Shown here piece by piece: positions 7,847 to 16,873 of a stretch of 51,514 bases of DNA; positions within the stretch are counted from its first letter, which is position 1, and every line of letters starts with the position of its first letter. A program made the translations under genes and the position numbers. The notes under the pieces were generated by a model. The model did no database searches and was not told the origin of the DNA. It was given only the letters and a program-made list of their open reading frames with translations. This DNA is from Pseudomonas fluorescens. Lineage in GTDB: Bacteria; Pseudomonadota; Gammaproteobacteria; Pseudomonadales; Pseudomonadaceae. The DNA lies in NCBI RefSeq assembly GCF_902497875.1, contig NZ_CABVHY010000040.1, positions 1 to 51,514 of the forward strand. The letters are read 5' to 3'.

Positions 7847-8545
7847 TCAGGAACGTACGGTGCGCTGTTCGATGCGCTTCTCGAAGGTTCCGCAAATGAC
7901 CCGGTCCACGTAGATGCCAGGGGTGTGGATCTGCGTTGGGTCCAGCTCGCCCGGTTCGACGATTTCCTCGACTTCGACCACGGTGATCTTGCCGGCGGTG
8001 GCAGCCAGCGGGTTGAAGTTCTGTGCGGTGTGGCGATAGATGACGTTGCCGAAGTGATCGGCTTTCCAGCCTTTGACGATGGCGAAGTCGCCGGTAATGG
8101 ATTCTTCCATCAGGTACGGACGACCCTTGAACTCGCGGGTTTCCTTGCCGTCTGCAACCGGAGTGCCGTAGCCGGTGGCGGTAAAGAACGCCGGGATGCC
8201 AGCGCCGCCAGCGCGCATTTTTTCCGCCAGGGTGCCTTGGGGGGTCAGTACGACTTCGATTTCGCCGCTGAGCAGTTGCTTCTCGAACAGGGCGTTTTCA
8301 CCGACATAGGAGGCGACTACTTTGCGGATCTGCCGGTCTTCCAGCAGCACGCCAAGGCCGAAACCGTCGACGCCGCAGTTGTTCGAGACCACGGTGAGTT
8401 CACGAGTGCCTTTGCGCTTGATCTCGGCGATCAGGTTTTCCGGGATACCACACAGACCGAAGCCACCGGCAATCACGGTCATGCCGTCTTCCAGACCAGC
8501 CAATGCTTCCTCGTAGGAAGCCACGCGCTTATCGAAACCTGCCAT
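7847..8545 (-). CDS. atoD: 3-oxoacid CoA-transferase subunit A
   Basis: A 232-residue alpha subunit carrying the CoA-binding glycine motif GGFGLCGIP at residues 27-35, followed by VSNNCGVDGFGLG. The ATG at 8545 is preferred over one at 8554 because AGAGGATG lies at proper distance from the former and directly against the latter. It is the first gene of the acetoacetate operon (A subunit, B subunit, thiolase). It is transcribed divergently from a LysR gene that begins 143 bases away across an AT-rich spacer, which must hold both promoters. Confidence 0.92.
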   Translation of the reverse strand: MAGFDKRVASYEEALAGLEDGMTVIAGGFGLCGIPENLIAEIKRKGTRELTVVSNNCGVDGFGLGVLLEDRQIRKVVASYVGENALFEKQLLSGEIEVVLTPQGTLAEKMRAGGAGIPAFFTATGYGTPVADGKETREFKGRPYLMEESITGDFAIVKGWKADHFGNVIYRHTAQNFNPLAATAGKITVVEVEEIVEPGELDPTQIHTPGIYVDRVICGTFEKRIEQRTVRS

Positions 8546-8688
8546 ATGCACCATCCTCTTTTATTCTTTGTGGGCGGCTGGCTAGCCGTATGGCAAAGAG
8601 TGTTGCGTTGTGAAATTCATTTGTTAAGTTGATTTTTAAGTTTGATTAATAGATAAAACAGCATAATCGACCTGCAAAGGCATCACAG

Positions 8689-9591
8689 ATGACCGTCAAA
8701 CAGATCCGAGCATTTCTTGCTGTGGCCCACAGCCTCAGCTTTGCCGTGGCCTGCGAGCGCCTGCACTTGTCCCAGTCGGCCCTGAGTCTGACGATCAAGG
8801 CCCTGGAGGAAGGGCTGGGTGGGCGCCTGTTCAGCCGCACCACGCGCAATGTTGCACTGACCCCGGAAGGTGACGCGCTGCTGCCACTGGCGCGGCGGTT
8901 GATTGCCGACTGGGACAATGCCGAGGACGAGCTGCGTCAACGCTTTACCCTGCAGCGTGGCCGCGTGACCCTCGCGGCGATGCCTTCCTTTGCCGGCAAT
9001 CTATTGCCGTCGATTCTGAAAACCTTTCGCTCGCGCTACCCCCACGTCAACGTTACGGTCAACGACGTGATCAACGAGCAGGTGCTGGAAATGGTCCGCG
9101 ACCGCCAGGTGGAATTGGGCGTGGCCTTCGAGCCGCAGCAGAGTTCTTCGCTGCAGTTCACGCCCTTGTACATCGACCGCTTCGTGGCCGTGGTACCCAG
9201 TGATTCGCCGTTGGCCGGTCGCGGTGAAACTGACTGGCAATCCTTGTTGAAGCTGCCGTTCATTACCTTGCAAAGGCCCTCGACCGTGCGCGTCATGCTC
9301 GAGGAGCATCTGCAGGCGCGCAACATGAAACTGCCGGTGGAGCTGGAGAGTCACCAGTTGGCGACGGTCGGGCGGATGGTTGCCAGCGGACTGGGGGTGA
9401 GCGTGGTGCCGGCCTTGTGTGCCGGGCAGATGCACGAACTGGGCGCGCGCTGCATCACCCTGCGCGACCCACTGACCAGAGCTATTGGCGTGCTGACCAA
9501 TTCGGGGCATGAGTTGTCGGCGGCGGCCCAGGCGTTATTTGACATCTTGCAGGATGAACAGTTGGGAGAACGCTTTTCCGGTCTGGTTTGA
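8689..9591 (+). CDS. LysR-family regulator, divergent from acetoacetate operon
   Basis: A 300-residue LysR regulator: winged helix-turn-helix in residues 1-60 (MTVKQIRAFLAVAHSLSFA, CERLHLSQSALSLTIKALEE) and an effector-binding domain from about residue 90. It starts 143 bases from, and divergent to, the CoA-transferase A gene, so it very probably controls acetoacetate use in response to acetoacetate or its CoA ester. LysR genes beside atoDAB-type operons are common in pseudomonads, where many other bacteria use an AtoC-type sigma-54 activator instead. It ends six bases before the convergent sirtuin gene. Confidence 0.88.
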   Translation: MTVKQIRAFLAVAHSLSFAVACERLHLSQSALSLTIKALEEGLGGRLFSRTTRNVALTPEGDALLPLARRLIADWDNAEDELRQRFTLQRGRVTLAAMPSFAGNLLPSILKTFRSRYPHVNVTVNDVINEQVLEMVRDRQVELGVAFEPQQSSSLQFTPLYIDRFVAVVPSDSPLAGRGETDWQSLLKLPFITLQRPSTVRVMLEEHLQARNMKLPVELESHQLATVGRMVASGLGVSVVPALCAGQMHELGARCITLRDPLTRAIGVLTNSGHELSAAAQALFDILQDEQLGERFSGLV

Positions 9592-9597
9592 GACGGG

Positions 9598-10437
9598 TCA
9601 CGCCAGGCGTTCAGCGATCAGCGGTAACAGCTGTTCGCAGGACGCTTCGATTTTCAGATCCAGCAGATCGTCGGCGCGGGTCTTGCCCAGGTTGATGGCG
9701 ATCAGCGGCTTGTGTTGCTCGGCGATCGCCCGGCACAGGCGAAACGCCGAATAGGCCATCAGTGATGACCCGATCACCAGCAACCCGGCAGCCTGTTCGA
9801 CACAGCCTATGGCCTTGGCGGCAGTTGCCTGGGCGACGTTCTCGCCAAAGAACACCACGTCCGGCTTCAGCCGTTCGCCGTCGCAGTGGGGGCAGCGGGG
9901 GACCTGGAAGCGGGCTTCGAAAGCCGGATCGAGCAGGGTATCGCCGTCCGGCGCCTGAACGGCGTCGACTCCAGCCAGATAAGGGTTCTGTGCTTCCATG
10001 AGGATCTGGATGGCATGGCGATCAGAGCGCTGCGCGCAATCCAGGCACAGCACCCTATGCAGACTGCCGTGCAGCTCGATCACATCCTGGCTGCCGGCTT
10101 GATCATGCAGGGTGTCGACGTTTTGCGTGATCAGCCCGGCGATCCGCTGCCGCGATTGCAAGCTGGCCAGTGCCTGATGGGCGGCATTCGGCCGAGCCTG
10201 GCGGATCCGCGGCCAACCGAGCATCGCCCGCGCCCAATACCGCCGACGCGCCGCGGGGGCGCTGAGGAACTCCTGATACATCATCGGCGCCTTGCCGCGA
10301 CGTACGCCCTCGGTGTCGCGGTAATCGGGAATTCCGGAAGGCGTGCTGATGCCGGCGCCGGTAAGGATCAAAAAGGGTCGCTCCGCCATCCAGTGGCAAA
10401 GTTTTTCGAGAGGCTCGCAGTCAAGTCCATCGGTCAT
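9598..10437 (-). CDS. Sir2-family NAD-dependent protein deacylase (class II type)
   Basis: A sirtuin of about 279 residues that removes acyl groups from protein lysines using NAD. Visible motifs: TGAGISTPSGIPDYRD (NAD binding; GIPDYR is the class II, SIRT4-like form), TQNVDTLH, the catalytic His in ELHGSLH, and two zinc-binding Cys pairs, CLDC and CPHC. VIGSSLMAYSAF replaces the more usual GTSL.V.P. The ATG at 10437 is used; a TTG at 10455 is possible and neither has a good ribosome site. It follows the CBS-domain gene on the same strand by 46 bases and may be co-transcribed with it. Confidence 0.88.
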   Translation of the reverse strand: MTDGLDCEPLEKLCHWMAERPFLILTGAGISTPSGIPDYRDTEGVRRGKAPMMYQEFLSAPAARRRYWARAMLGWPRIRQARPNAAHQALASLQSRQRIAGLITQNVDTLHDQAGSQDVIELHGSLHRVLCLDCAQRSDRHAIQILMEAQNPYLAGVDAVQAPDGDTLLDPAFEARFQVPRCPHCDGERLKPDVVFFGENVAQATAAKAIGCVEQAAGLLVIGSSLMAYSAFRLCRAIAEQHKPLIAINLGKTRADDLLDLKIEASCEQLLPLIAERLA

Positions 10438-10483
10438 GTCGAGCACCGCTGCCAATGCCGGAGTTGAAGCACTTTCGCTCGGC

Positions 10484-10924
10484 CTACTCCCCGCGAATGT
10501 ACTGCTCCAGCTGCCGGATCAGGTCGGCCTGTTCGGCGATGGCTTCCTTGACCAGGTCGCCGATGGACAGCAAGCCGAGCAGTTGGCCGTTCTCCACCAC
10601 CGGTAAGTGGCGCAGGTGGCTGTCGGTCATGATGCCCATGCAGCTCTCGACGGTCTGGTGGGAATCCACCGTGATGACGGGCGCGCTCATGATGGCGCTG
10701 ACCGGCGTGCGGACCGAAGACAGTCCATGCAGGACCAGCTTGCGGGCATAGTCGCGCTCGCTGATCATGCCGACCACCAGGCCATTTTCCACCACCGGTA
10801 AAGCACCGACGTTTTTCTCGGCCATGACCATCAGCGCTTCCAGCACCGTGTGATCCTTGGGGATGGTATGGACTTGCTGGTTGTGCTTGACCTTCAACTT
10901 CAGCAATTCGGCTACGGTCTTCAT
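10484..10924 (-). CDS. CBS-domain protein (tandem pair)
   Basis: A 146-residue protein made of one Bateman module: two CBS domains, the first around residues 12-65 (HTIPKDHTVLEALMVMAEKNVGALPVV) and the second around 78-130 (VITVDSHQTVESCMGIMTD), then a short charged C-terminus. Such stand-alone modules bind adenine nucleotides and act as energy or ligand sensors. The ATG at 10924 follows GGAGAGGC; the longer reading frame to 11029 has no supporting site. It lies upstream of the sirtuin gene, 46 bases away on the same strand; both families use adenine nucleotides, but a functional tie is only a guess. Confidence 0.88.
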   Translation of the reverse strand: MKTVAELLKLKVKHNQQVHTIPKDHTVLEALMVMAEKNVGALPVVENGLVVGMISERDYARKLVLHGLSSVRTPVSAIMSAPVITVDSHQTVESCMGIMTDSHLRHLPVVENGQLLGLLSIGDLVKEAIAEQADLIRQLEQYIRGE

Positions 10925-11107
10925 GCGGGCCTCTCCAGTGCGGTACTTGGGGCGGCCGCTAACCGCCCTGATGGGGTCTGTACAGAATCCTAGAGATGAG
11001 CCGGCAGGGCAAGGACCAAAGCGGCACACATACGCGGGAAAAACGTCATCGAGCGGTTTTTTTGTCGAGCGTAAAGTGCTGTCAGGACAGGTGTTCCAAT
11101 CCGCCAG

Positions 11108-12823
11108 TCATTTTGTCACCGAGCCGGGATCCAGTTCGCTTTCATCCGGGTCTTTCTTCAGCCGATAGGCCAGGGCAGGGCGGGTCATGCCGAGTAACCG
11201 CGCGGCTTGCGAAACGTTTTGCCCGGTGCGTTTCAACGCCCCTTGCATCAGGGCCTGCTCCACCGTTTCCAGGCTCAGGCCGAGATCGATCAATTGTTCG
11301 GCCCAGTCGCTGCCGGCGTCTATTTCCTGGCTTATCAGGTTGCCCTCGCTGGTCAGCCCGATGCTCTGCGCTTCGTCCGACAGGTGGGGGAACAGCGCGT
11401 CGACAGAAATGCTCTGGTTGTTATCGGTGATGATCACGCCGCGCTCGATGAGGTTTTCCAGCTCACGGATATTCCCCGGCCAGTCATAACGCATGCAGGC
11501 TTCGAGCGCACGATCGGAGAGCCCAAGGATTTTCTTCGGGTAGCTCGCGCGGAGTTTGTCGAGGAAGTGCTCGATGAGCAGTGGAATATCCTCGCGGCGC
11601 TCACGCAGGGCCGGGATTTTCACTGGATAGACATTCAGCCGGTAATAAAGATCGGCGCGAAACCGCCCGGACTTGACTGCCTGGGCGAGGTCCTCATGGG
11701 TCGCGGCGATGACGCGTACATCGACGCGGCGGATCTGGCTGTCACCCACGCGCTCCAGTTCACCCTCCTGCAAAACGCGTAACAGACTGGCCTGGGCCCG
11801 GGGCGTCAGTTCGACGATTTCGTCGAGAAACAGCGTCCCGCCATGGGCCCGTTCAAAACGGCCCATTCGCGATTGATTGGCGCCGGTGTAGGCACCTTTT
11901 TCGACGCCGAACAACTCGGACTCGATCAGATCCGGGGGAATGGCCGCGCAGTTCAGCGCAATGAATGGCCCGTCGGCCCGTTCGCTGCGCAGGTGCACGC
12001 TGCGGGCGATGATTTCCTTGCCGACGCCGGTCTCGCCGGTCAACAACACGGAGGTCTTGCCGGGAGCGGCCTTGTCGATCAGCGCACAGGTCTTGCGATA
12101 CACCGCGGACTGGCCGATGCCATAGAACTGTCCGGCGCGCAGGTCGAGGCGCTCGCCCAGACTCTCGACCTGGATCTGCAAGGTGCGCAGTTCCTCGATG
12201 ATCGGGTCACTCTGGAAGTAATGCATGAACGCTTCTGCATCCTCCCATTCCTGGGCCGGCTTGCCGATGATCCGGCACTGGGTATCGCCACAGCCACGGC
12301 AACTCACTTCCTTGTAGATGATCTGCCGGCCGACGAAAAACGAGGTGTAACTGATCGCATAACCCAACAGCATCCAGCACACCGGTTGTTTTGACTCCAG
12401 GTGCTCGCTCTGGTGGTTTTCAACTTCAAAGGAATCGACCCATTCGATGTCGGCGTAGAAGTGTCCGGTCTCCAGGTCGATGTCCATTTTCAGCGGCCGA
12501 ACGTTGACCATGCCCTTGAGCGAATGCAATTGCGGGCCGGTGAGAAACATCTCGATGTCGCTGCCATTGGGCCGAAGTTTGCGCGCAAGTTCGGCGTCCT
12601 TCAGCCCTGACTGATAACCCAGGCGCAGGAAAAATCCTTTGGCGCGCTCTTCGCCGACCATTTCGATCAGCTCACGACGACAGGACGCCATGGCTGACAC
12701 CTGCATCAGCAACATGCGTTGCTCGTCGAGCCAGATCTTGCCTTCGCCGCCGAGAAAGCGAATGCGATCGGCCAAGTCCTTGAGTAACGGAGAATGCTCC
12801 GAAGCTCTGTATTTCATGCTCAT
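11108..12823 (-). CDS. dmpR: DmpR/MopR-type sigma-54 activator of phenol catabolism
   Basis: A 571-residue activator with three parts. Residues 1-210 are the XylR_N/V4R phenol sensor; Cys149, Glu172, Cys175 and Cys183 are spaced exactly like the zinc ligands known in MopR, and His100 and Trp128 fall at the phenol-contact positions, all offset by six. Residues 235-470 are the AAA+ domain with Walker A GETGVGKE (263-270), the sigma-54 contact loop GAYTGA (310-315) and Walker B LFLDE (331-335). The C-terminus is a Fis-type helix-turn-helix (VSQAARLLGMTRPALAYRL). It is divergent from dmpK, and the spacer holds two palindromic sites and a sigma-54 promoter. The usual length is about 560. The symbol follows the family; mopR, phhR, phlR and poxR name the same group. 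Confidence 0.93.
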   Translation of the reverse strand: MSMKYRASEHSPLLKDLADRIRFLGGEGKIWLDEQRMLLMQVSAMASCRRELIEMVGEERAKGFFLRLGYQSGLKDAELARKLRPNGSDIEMFLTGPQLHSLKGMVNVRPLKMDIDLETGHFYADIEWVDSFEVENHQSEHLESKQPVCWMLLGYAISYTSFFVGRQIIYKEVSCRGCGDTQCRIIGKPAQEWEDAEAFMHYFQSDPIIEELRTLQIQVESLGERLDLRAGQFYGIGQSAVYRKTCALIDKAAPGKTSVLLTGETGVGKEIIARSVHLRSERADGPFIALNCAAIPPDLIESELFGVEKGAYTGANQSRMGRFERAHGGTLFLDEIVELTPRAQASLLRVLQEGELERVGDSQIRRVDVRVIAATHEDLAQAVKSGRFRADLYYRLNVYPVKIPALRERREDIPLLIEHFLDKLRASYPKKILGLSDRALEACMRYDWPGNIRELENLIERGVIITDNNQSISVDALFPHLSDEAQSIGLTSEGNLISQEIDAGSDWAEQLIDLGLSLETVEQALMQGALKRTGQNVSQAARLLGMTRPALAYRLKKDPDESELDPGSVTK

Positions 12824-13011
12824 GCACGCTAACCCCGGTTTTTTTTATAGTAGGGACTTTTTTTGTGTTGCAGGCCTTGATCGCTTTTCAGGCGGATGAC
12901 GATCTCTCGCATTGGGTCTGCAGGGTTTTCAGGATTGAGTTCGGCTCAAGTCCTGCCACAAAAACTATTTAATAAACGGCCTGAATTTGTCGAGAAAGTC
13001 AATTCCGGGCG

Positions 13012-13061
13012 CCTTTGATCCATTTGCTCAAAAGGCTTTTTTCAATTGATCAAATGATCAA
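13012..13061 (+). promoter_or_regulatory. Two enhancer-like binding sites for the DmpR-type activator
   Basis: Site 2 at 13046-13061, TTGATCAAATGATCAA, is nearly a perfect palindrome and matches the TTGATCAATTGATCAA core of XylR/DmpR upstream activating sequences. Site 1 at 13012-13035 (arms CCTTTGATC and GCTCAAAAGG) is a weaker copy. Their centres are about 30 bp apart, close to three helical turns, and site 2 lies about 125 bp upstream of the -24 element. This is the layout of Po and Pu promoters. Confidence 0.8.
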
Positions 13062-13182
13062 ATCCCCTGGGGATTCAAGTCTGAATCTACCTTCCTAACG
13101 CTTCCCGCTTATTCTGCTTCTGTCCTATTTATCTGTTTTTAATCAATTAGTTAATAGCTAAATCCATTCATTTTAAAAGCCT

Positions 13183-13198
13183 TGGCACAGGCATTGCT
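13183..13198 (+). promoter_or_regulatory. Sigma-54 (-24/-12) promoter of the phenol hydroxylase operon
   Basis: TGGCAC at 13183-13188, five bases, then TTGCT at 13194-13198 is a full match to the RpoN consensus TGGCAC-N5-TTGCW, with GG and GC exactly ten bases apart. Transcription should begin near 13209, some 20 bases before dmpK. An A/T-rich tract between the enhancer sites and the promoter could allow IHF-assisted looping. Confidence 0.9.
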
Positions 13199-13230
13199 CT
13201 GCTCTGTTCAGCCCGACCGAGGAGCAGAAC

Positions 13231-13506
13231 ATGAAGTGCCAAACCAACCCCTTTGATCGTTTGCCCCGTTACGTCCGGGTGCGCAGTTCGCTGGAGGACA
13301 CCTTCGTCGAATTCGACTTCGCCATTGGCACGCCGGACCTGTACGTCGAGTTGGTCATGCCGCGTCCGGCCTTCGAGCAGTTCTGCGTGACCAACCGGGT
13401 GCAGCACATGGATGCGCAGATGTCCGAGGCAATCGATGCGGACATGCAGAAGTGGCGTTACGGCGAGTCCGCGGCAGATCCCGGCAACGAGGATTCGAGC
13501 AACTGA
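13231..13506 (+). CDS. dmpK: Phenol hydroxylase assembly subunit DmpK (P0)
   Basis: A 91-residue protein matching the small P0 component of multicomponent phenol hydroxylases (pattern DRLPRYVRVRS...FVEFDFAIGTPDLYVELV). In the CF600 system DmpK is not part of the active complex but helps load iron into the oxygenase. The start ATG at 13231 follows GACCGAGGAGCAGA. It is the first gene behind the sigma-54 promoter; dmpL starts 49 bases after its stop. Length agrees with the family (about 90). Confidence 0.9.
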   Translation: MKCQTNPFDRLPRYVRVRSSLEDTFVEFDFAIGTPDLYVELVMPRPAFEQFCVTNRVQHMDAQMSEAIDADMQKWRYGESAADPGNEDSSN

Positions 13507-13554
13507 GCCGCTGTGTATTGCCTGACTACAACAACAATGACAGGACCCAAAGCC

Positions 13555-14550
13555 ATGAGTGTAGAAATCAAGACGACGACGGTAGAGACCCTGCGCAATA
13601 CCTTCAGTCATACCCGTCGGCGCTTCGGTGACAAAGTCGCCACGCGTTATCAAGAGGCCAGTTTCGACCTCGAGTCGGCGACCAACTTCCATTACCGCCC
13701 CCTGTGGCAGCCGGACAAATTGCTTAACGACCAGACCCGCACCAGCGTGGTCATGGCCGACTGGGGCACAGTCACCGACCCTCGCCAGTATTACTACGGC
13801 GCCTATGTCCAGGCCCGGGCAAAAATGCAGGAAAACGCCGAGCACGATTACGCCTTCTGCGAGAAGCGCAACATGCTCGCCGGCCTCGACGCCCAGAGCC
13901 TCGAACACATCAGTTCGCTGTTGCTGCCGCTGCGCCATGCGGAGCTGGGCGCGAACATGAACAACAGCAACATCGCCGCCGATGGCTTCGGCACCAGCCT
14001 GACCCAGATGCACATGTTCCATGCCATGGACCGTCTGGGCATCGCCCAATACCTGTCGCGCATCGGCCTGATGCTCGATGACGGTGACGTCCTGCTGCTC
14101 GCCAAGGCCAAGCAGCAGTGGCTGAACGACCCGGCCTGGCAAGGGCTGCGCCGTTATGTGGAAGACACCCTGGTGGTGCGCGACTGGTTCGAGCTGACCC
14201 TGGCCCAGAACCTGATCAGCGATGGCCTGGTGTATCCGCTGCTGTTCCACAAATTCGACGACCAACTCAGTGCCAGCGGCGCGGGGCAGGTGGGCATGCT
14301 CACCGAGTTCATGCGCCTGTGGTTCGCCGAAAGCCAGCGCTGGGTCGATGCCCTGGTCAAGACCGTGATCAATGAAAGCCCGGAAAACAAGACCCGCGTC
14401 GAGGGCTGGATCGACTACTGGAGCCTGCGCGCGGTGCACGCCTTGCGTCCACTGGCGGCGAGGGTCCCGGGCGATGCCGCGCTGGATGAGGTCTGCAGCG
14501 AATTTGCCGCCCGCTTGAAGAAGATCGGCCTGACCGGAGTAGCCCCATGA
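13555..14550 (+). CDS. dmpL: Phenol hydroxylase oxygenase beta subunit (P1)
   Basis: A 331-residue beta subunit of the (alpha-beta-gamma)2 diiron hydroxylase. It resembles the large subunit's helical core but lacks the iron ligands. Recognisable stretches are FHYRPLWQPDK, QYYYGAYVQARAKMQ and LRHAELGANMNNSNIAADGFG. The ATG at 13555 has AGGA nine bases upstream; an upstream in-frame Met at 13513 gives 14 extra residues without family support. Its stop codon overlaps the dmpM start in an ATGA junction, so translation of the two is coupled. Confidence 0.92.
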   Translation: MSVEIKTTTVETLRNTFSHTRRRFGDKVATRYQEASFDLESATNFHYRPLWQPDKLLNDQTRTSVVMADWGTVTDPRQYYYGAYVQARAKMQENAEHDYAFCEKRNMLAGLDAQSLEHISSLLLPLRHAELGANMNNSNIAADGFGTSLTQMHMFHAMDRLGIAQYLSRIGLMLDDGDVLLLAKAKQQWLNDPAWQGLRRYVEDTLVVRDWFELTLAQNLISDGLVYPLLFHKFDDQLSASGAGQVGMLTEFMRLWFAESQRWVDALVKTVINESPENKTRVEGWIDYWSLRAVHALRPLAARVPGDAALDEVCSEFAARLKKIGLTGVAP

Positions 14551-14819
14551 AATCGCGTGTGTATATCAACCTGCAGGACACCGACTACTCGCGTTCCATC
14601 GTCGACGCCATCGTTCAGGACAACCCGGGTGCCGAGGTCCAGCACCAGCCTTCGATGATCCGCATCGAAGCCGAAGGGCGCCTGGAGATCCGCCGCGAAA
14701 CGGTGGAGAGCATCACCGGTAGTCCATGGGACATCCAGGAAATGCTGATGTACGTCATCACCCTGGGCGGCAACGTCGAGGAAGAGGACGACAGCTTTTC
14801 CCTGCACTGGAACAACTGA
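14547..14819 (+). CDS. dmpM: Phenol hydroxylase effector/coupling protein (P2)
   Basis: A 90-residue cofactorless regulatory protein of the MmoB/DmpM family. It binds the oxygenase and couples NADH use to hydroxylation. The segment NLQDTDYSRSIVDAIVQDNPGAEV and the closing WDIQEMLMYVITLGGNVEEEDDS (written here in part) are characteristic. It overlaps dmpL by four bases and precedes dmpN by 43 bases. The family size is 88-104 residues, so the gene is complete. Confidence 0.92.
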   Translation: MKSRVYINLQDTDYSRSIVDAIVQDNPGAEVQHQPSMIRIEAEGRLEIRRETVESITGSPWDIQEMLMYVITLGGNVEEEDDSFSLHWNN

Positions 14820-14862
14820 TCAGCTTTTCCTTTAGACAAATACAAGAGCCGGGAGAGTCATC

Positions 14863-16419
14863 ATGGCCGCGAAAAAACGCCTGAATGCCAAAGAGAAATA
14901 CCGTTGCATGACCCGAGATCTGGACTGGGAGCCGAGCTACCAGAGCCACGAAGACATTTTTCCTCACGAGCGTTTCGAGGGGATCAAGATTACCGATTGG
15001 GACAAGTGGGAAGACCCCTTCCGCCTGACCATGGACACCTACTGGAAGTACCAGGCCGAGAAAGAGAAGAAGCTCTACGCGATCTTCGACGCGTTCTCGC
15101 AGAACAACGGCCACACCACCTTGTCCGACGCGCGATATGTCAACGCCTTGAAGCTGTTTTTATCTGGCGTCACGCCGCTTGAATACCAGGCGTACCAGGG
15201 GTTCGCCCGGGTCGGCCGGCAGTTCAGCGGAGCCGGTGCACGGGTCGCTTGCCAGATGCAGGCCATCGACGAACTGCGCCACGTGCAGACCCAGATTCAC
15301 GCCATGAGTCACTACAATAAGCACTTCAACGGCCTGCATGATTTCGCTCACATGCATGACCGGGTGTGGTTTCTCTCGGTACCTAAATCATTCTTCGAAG
15401 ATGCGCGCACCGCCGGGCCGTTCGAATTCCTCACGGCGATTTCCTTCTCGTTCGAATACGTGCTGACCAACCTGTTGTTCGTGCCGTTCATGTCCGGCGC
15501 GGCGTTCAACGGCGACATGGCCACCGTGACCTTTGGCTTCTCCGCGCAATCGGACGAAGCGCGGCACATGACCCTCGGCCTTGAGGTGATCAAGTTCCTC
15601 CTCGAGCAGCACGAAGACAACGTGCCGATCATCCAGCGCTGGATCGACAAGTGGTTCTGGCGCGGCTACCGCCTGCTGACCCTGGTCGGGATGATGATGG
15701 ACTACATGCTGCCGAACAAAGTCATGTCCTGGTCCGAAGCCTGGGGCGTGTATTTCGAAGAGGCCGGCGGTGCACTGTTCAAGGACCTGGAGCGCTACGG
15801 CATCCGTCCACCGAAGTACGTCGAAGAGGCGAACATCGGCAAGGAGCACATCACCCATCAGGCCTGGTCGATTTTCTACCAGTACAGCCAGGCGACCAAC
15901 TTCCATACCTGGATGCCCACCGACGAAGAGCTGGACTGGCTTTCGGAAAAATACCCGGACACCTTCGACGCGATCTATCGCCCGCGCTTCGAACACTGGC
16001 GAGCCTTGCAGGAGAAGGGCGAGCGGTTCTACAACCCGACCCTGCCGATGCTGTGCCAGATCTGCCAGATCCCGCTGGGCTTCAGCGAACCGGATGACCC
16101 GACCACCCTCAGCCACCGCAGCGCCGAACACGCCGGCGATCGCTACCACTTCTGCTCCGATGGTTGCTGCGACATCTTCCAGCACGAGCCCGAGAAGTAC
16201 ATCCAGGCCTGGCTGCCGGTGCATCAGATTCTGCAAGGCAACTGCGGCGGTGCCGACGTCGAATCGGTGGTCCGCGATTACTACAACATCAATTCCGGGG
16301 AAGACAACCTCGAGTACCTGGGCTCGATGGAACATCGCCGCTGGCAGGACTGGCATCCGAACGACAAGCACAGCACGCCGGCCACCCCGCCCGACCCCGA
16401 TCTGCTCAAGACCGGTTGA
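14863..16419 (+). CDS. dmpN: Phenol hydroxylase oxygenase alpha subunit, diiron (P3)
   Basis: A 518-residue catalytic subunit that hydroxylates phenol to catechol with O2. The two-iron ligands are all present: Glu107, Glu137 and His140 (DELRH), Glu198, Glu232 and His235 (DEARH). The C-terminal YHS-like domain is also present (LCQICQIPLGF..., HFCSDGCCDIF). AGAGCCGGGAGAG precedes the ATG. Length matches DmpN (about 517). The start lies 43 bases after dmpM and the stop 84 bases before dmpO; that spacer contains GC-rich short inverted repeats around 16438-16460. Confidence 0.95.
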   Translation: MAAKKRLNAKEKYRCMTRDLDWEPSYQSHEDIFPHERFEGIKITDWDKWEDPFRLTMDTYWKYQAEKEKKLYAIFDAFSQNNGHTTLSDARYVNALKLFLSGVTPLEYQAYQGFARVGRQFSGAGARVACQMQAIDELRHVQTQIHAMSHYNKHFNGLHDFAHMHDRVWFLSVPKSFFEDARTAGPFEFLTAISFSFEYVLTNLLFVPFMSGAAFNGDMATVTFGFSAQSDEARHMTLGLEVIKFLLEQHEDNVPIIQRWIDKWFWRGYRLLTLVGMMMDYMLPNKVMSWSEAWGVYFEEAGGALFKDLERYGIRPPKYVEEANIGKEHITHQAWSIFYQYSQATNFHTWMPTDEELDWLSEKYPDTFDAIYRPRFEHWRALQEKGERFYNPTLPMLCQICQIPLGFSEPDDPTTLSHRSAEHAGDRYHFCSDGCCDIFQHEPEKYIQAWLPVHQILQGNCGGADVESVVRDYYNINSGEDNLEYLGSMEHRRWQDWHPNDKHSTPATPPDPDLLKTG

Positions 16420-16503
16420 ACCGGGCCGCCTCGATCCAGGCGCACGCCCAGGCGAGCGCCTGCACCACAAGAACACTGCGTCATAACAAGAAAGGACAAG
16501 ATC

Positions 16504-16863
16504 ATGCCCGTGACTGCCATCGGCCCGTATGAGGCCCACGCCCTGGATCGCCAGGAAAATTTCCACGGCCTGCAACTGGTGTACCTGTGCTGGGAAAAAC
16601 ACCTGATGTTTTGCGCGCCATTCACTTTCCCGCTAGCGCCTGAGATGAGCTTTGCAGACTTCATCGAACAGGTGGTCAAGCCGTCGATTTCCCAGCATCC
16701 GGATGCGCCCCGGGTGGACTTCGGCCAAGCCCAGTGGCGCCTGGACGATCAGGCCTTTATCCCGAATGGCGCGGCCAGTCTGATTGAAAACGGTATCGGC
16801 CATAAGAGCCTGTTGCATCTGGCAACCCCGGGCTTGAACGGCATCGCCGGCACGTTCAACTGA
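16504..16863 (+). CDS. dmpO: Phenol hydroxylase oxygenase gamma subunit (P4)
   Basis: A 119-residue gamma subunit of the oxygenase, with the family segments NFHGLQLVYLCWEKHLMFCAP and the C-terminal LLHLATPGLNGIAGTFN (first quoted only in part by position 20-39). It has no cofactor and stabilises the hydroxylase complex. AAGAAAGGACAAG precedes the ATG at 16504. It is eleven bases from dmpP, in the normal order K-L-M-N-O-P. Confidence 0.92.
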   Translation: MPVTAIGPYEAHALDRQENFHGLQLVYLCWEKHLMFCAPFTFPLAPEMSFADFIEQVVKPSISQHPDAPRVDFGQAQWRLDDQAFIPNGAASLIENGIGHKSLLHLATPGLNGIAGTFN

Positions 16864-16873
16864 GGAAACGAGC

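Noticed and set aside
13168..14439. Long minus-strand frame opposite dmpK and dmpL
   Set aside because: It is a shadow in GC-rich sequence; the plus-strand genes match known subunits throughout.
15388..16602. Minus-strand frame opposite dmpN
   Set aside because: It is a shadow of the diiron subunit, whose ligands are all present on the plus strand.
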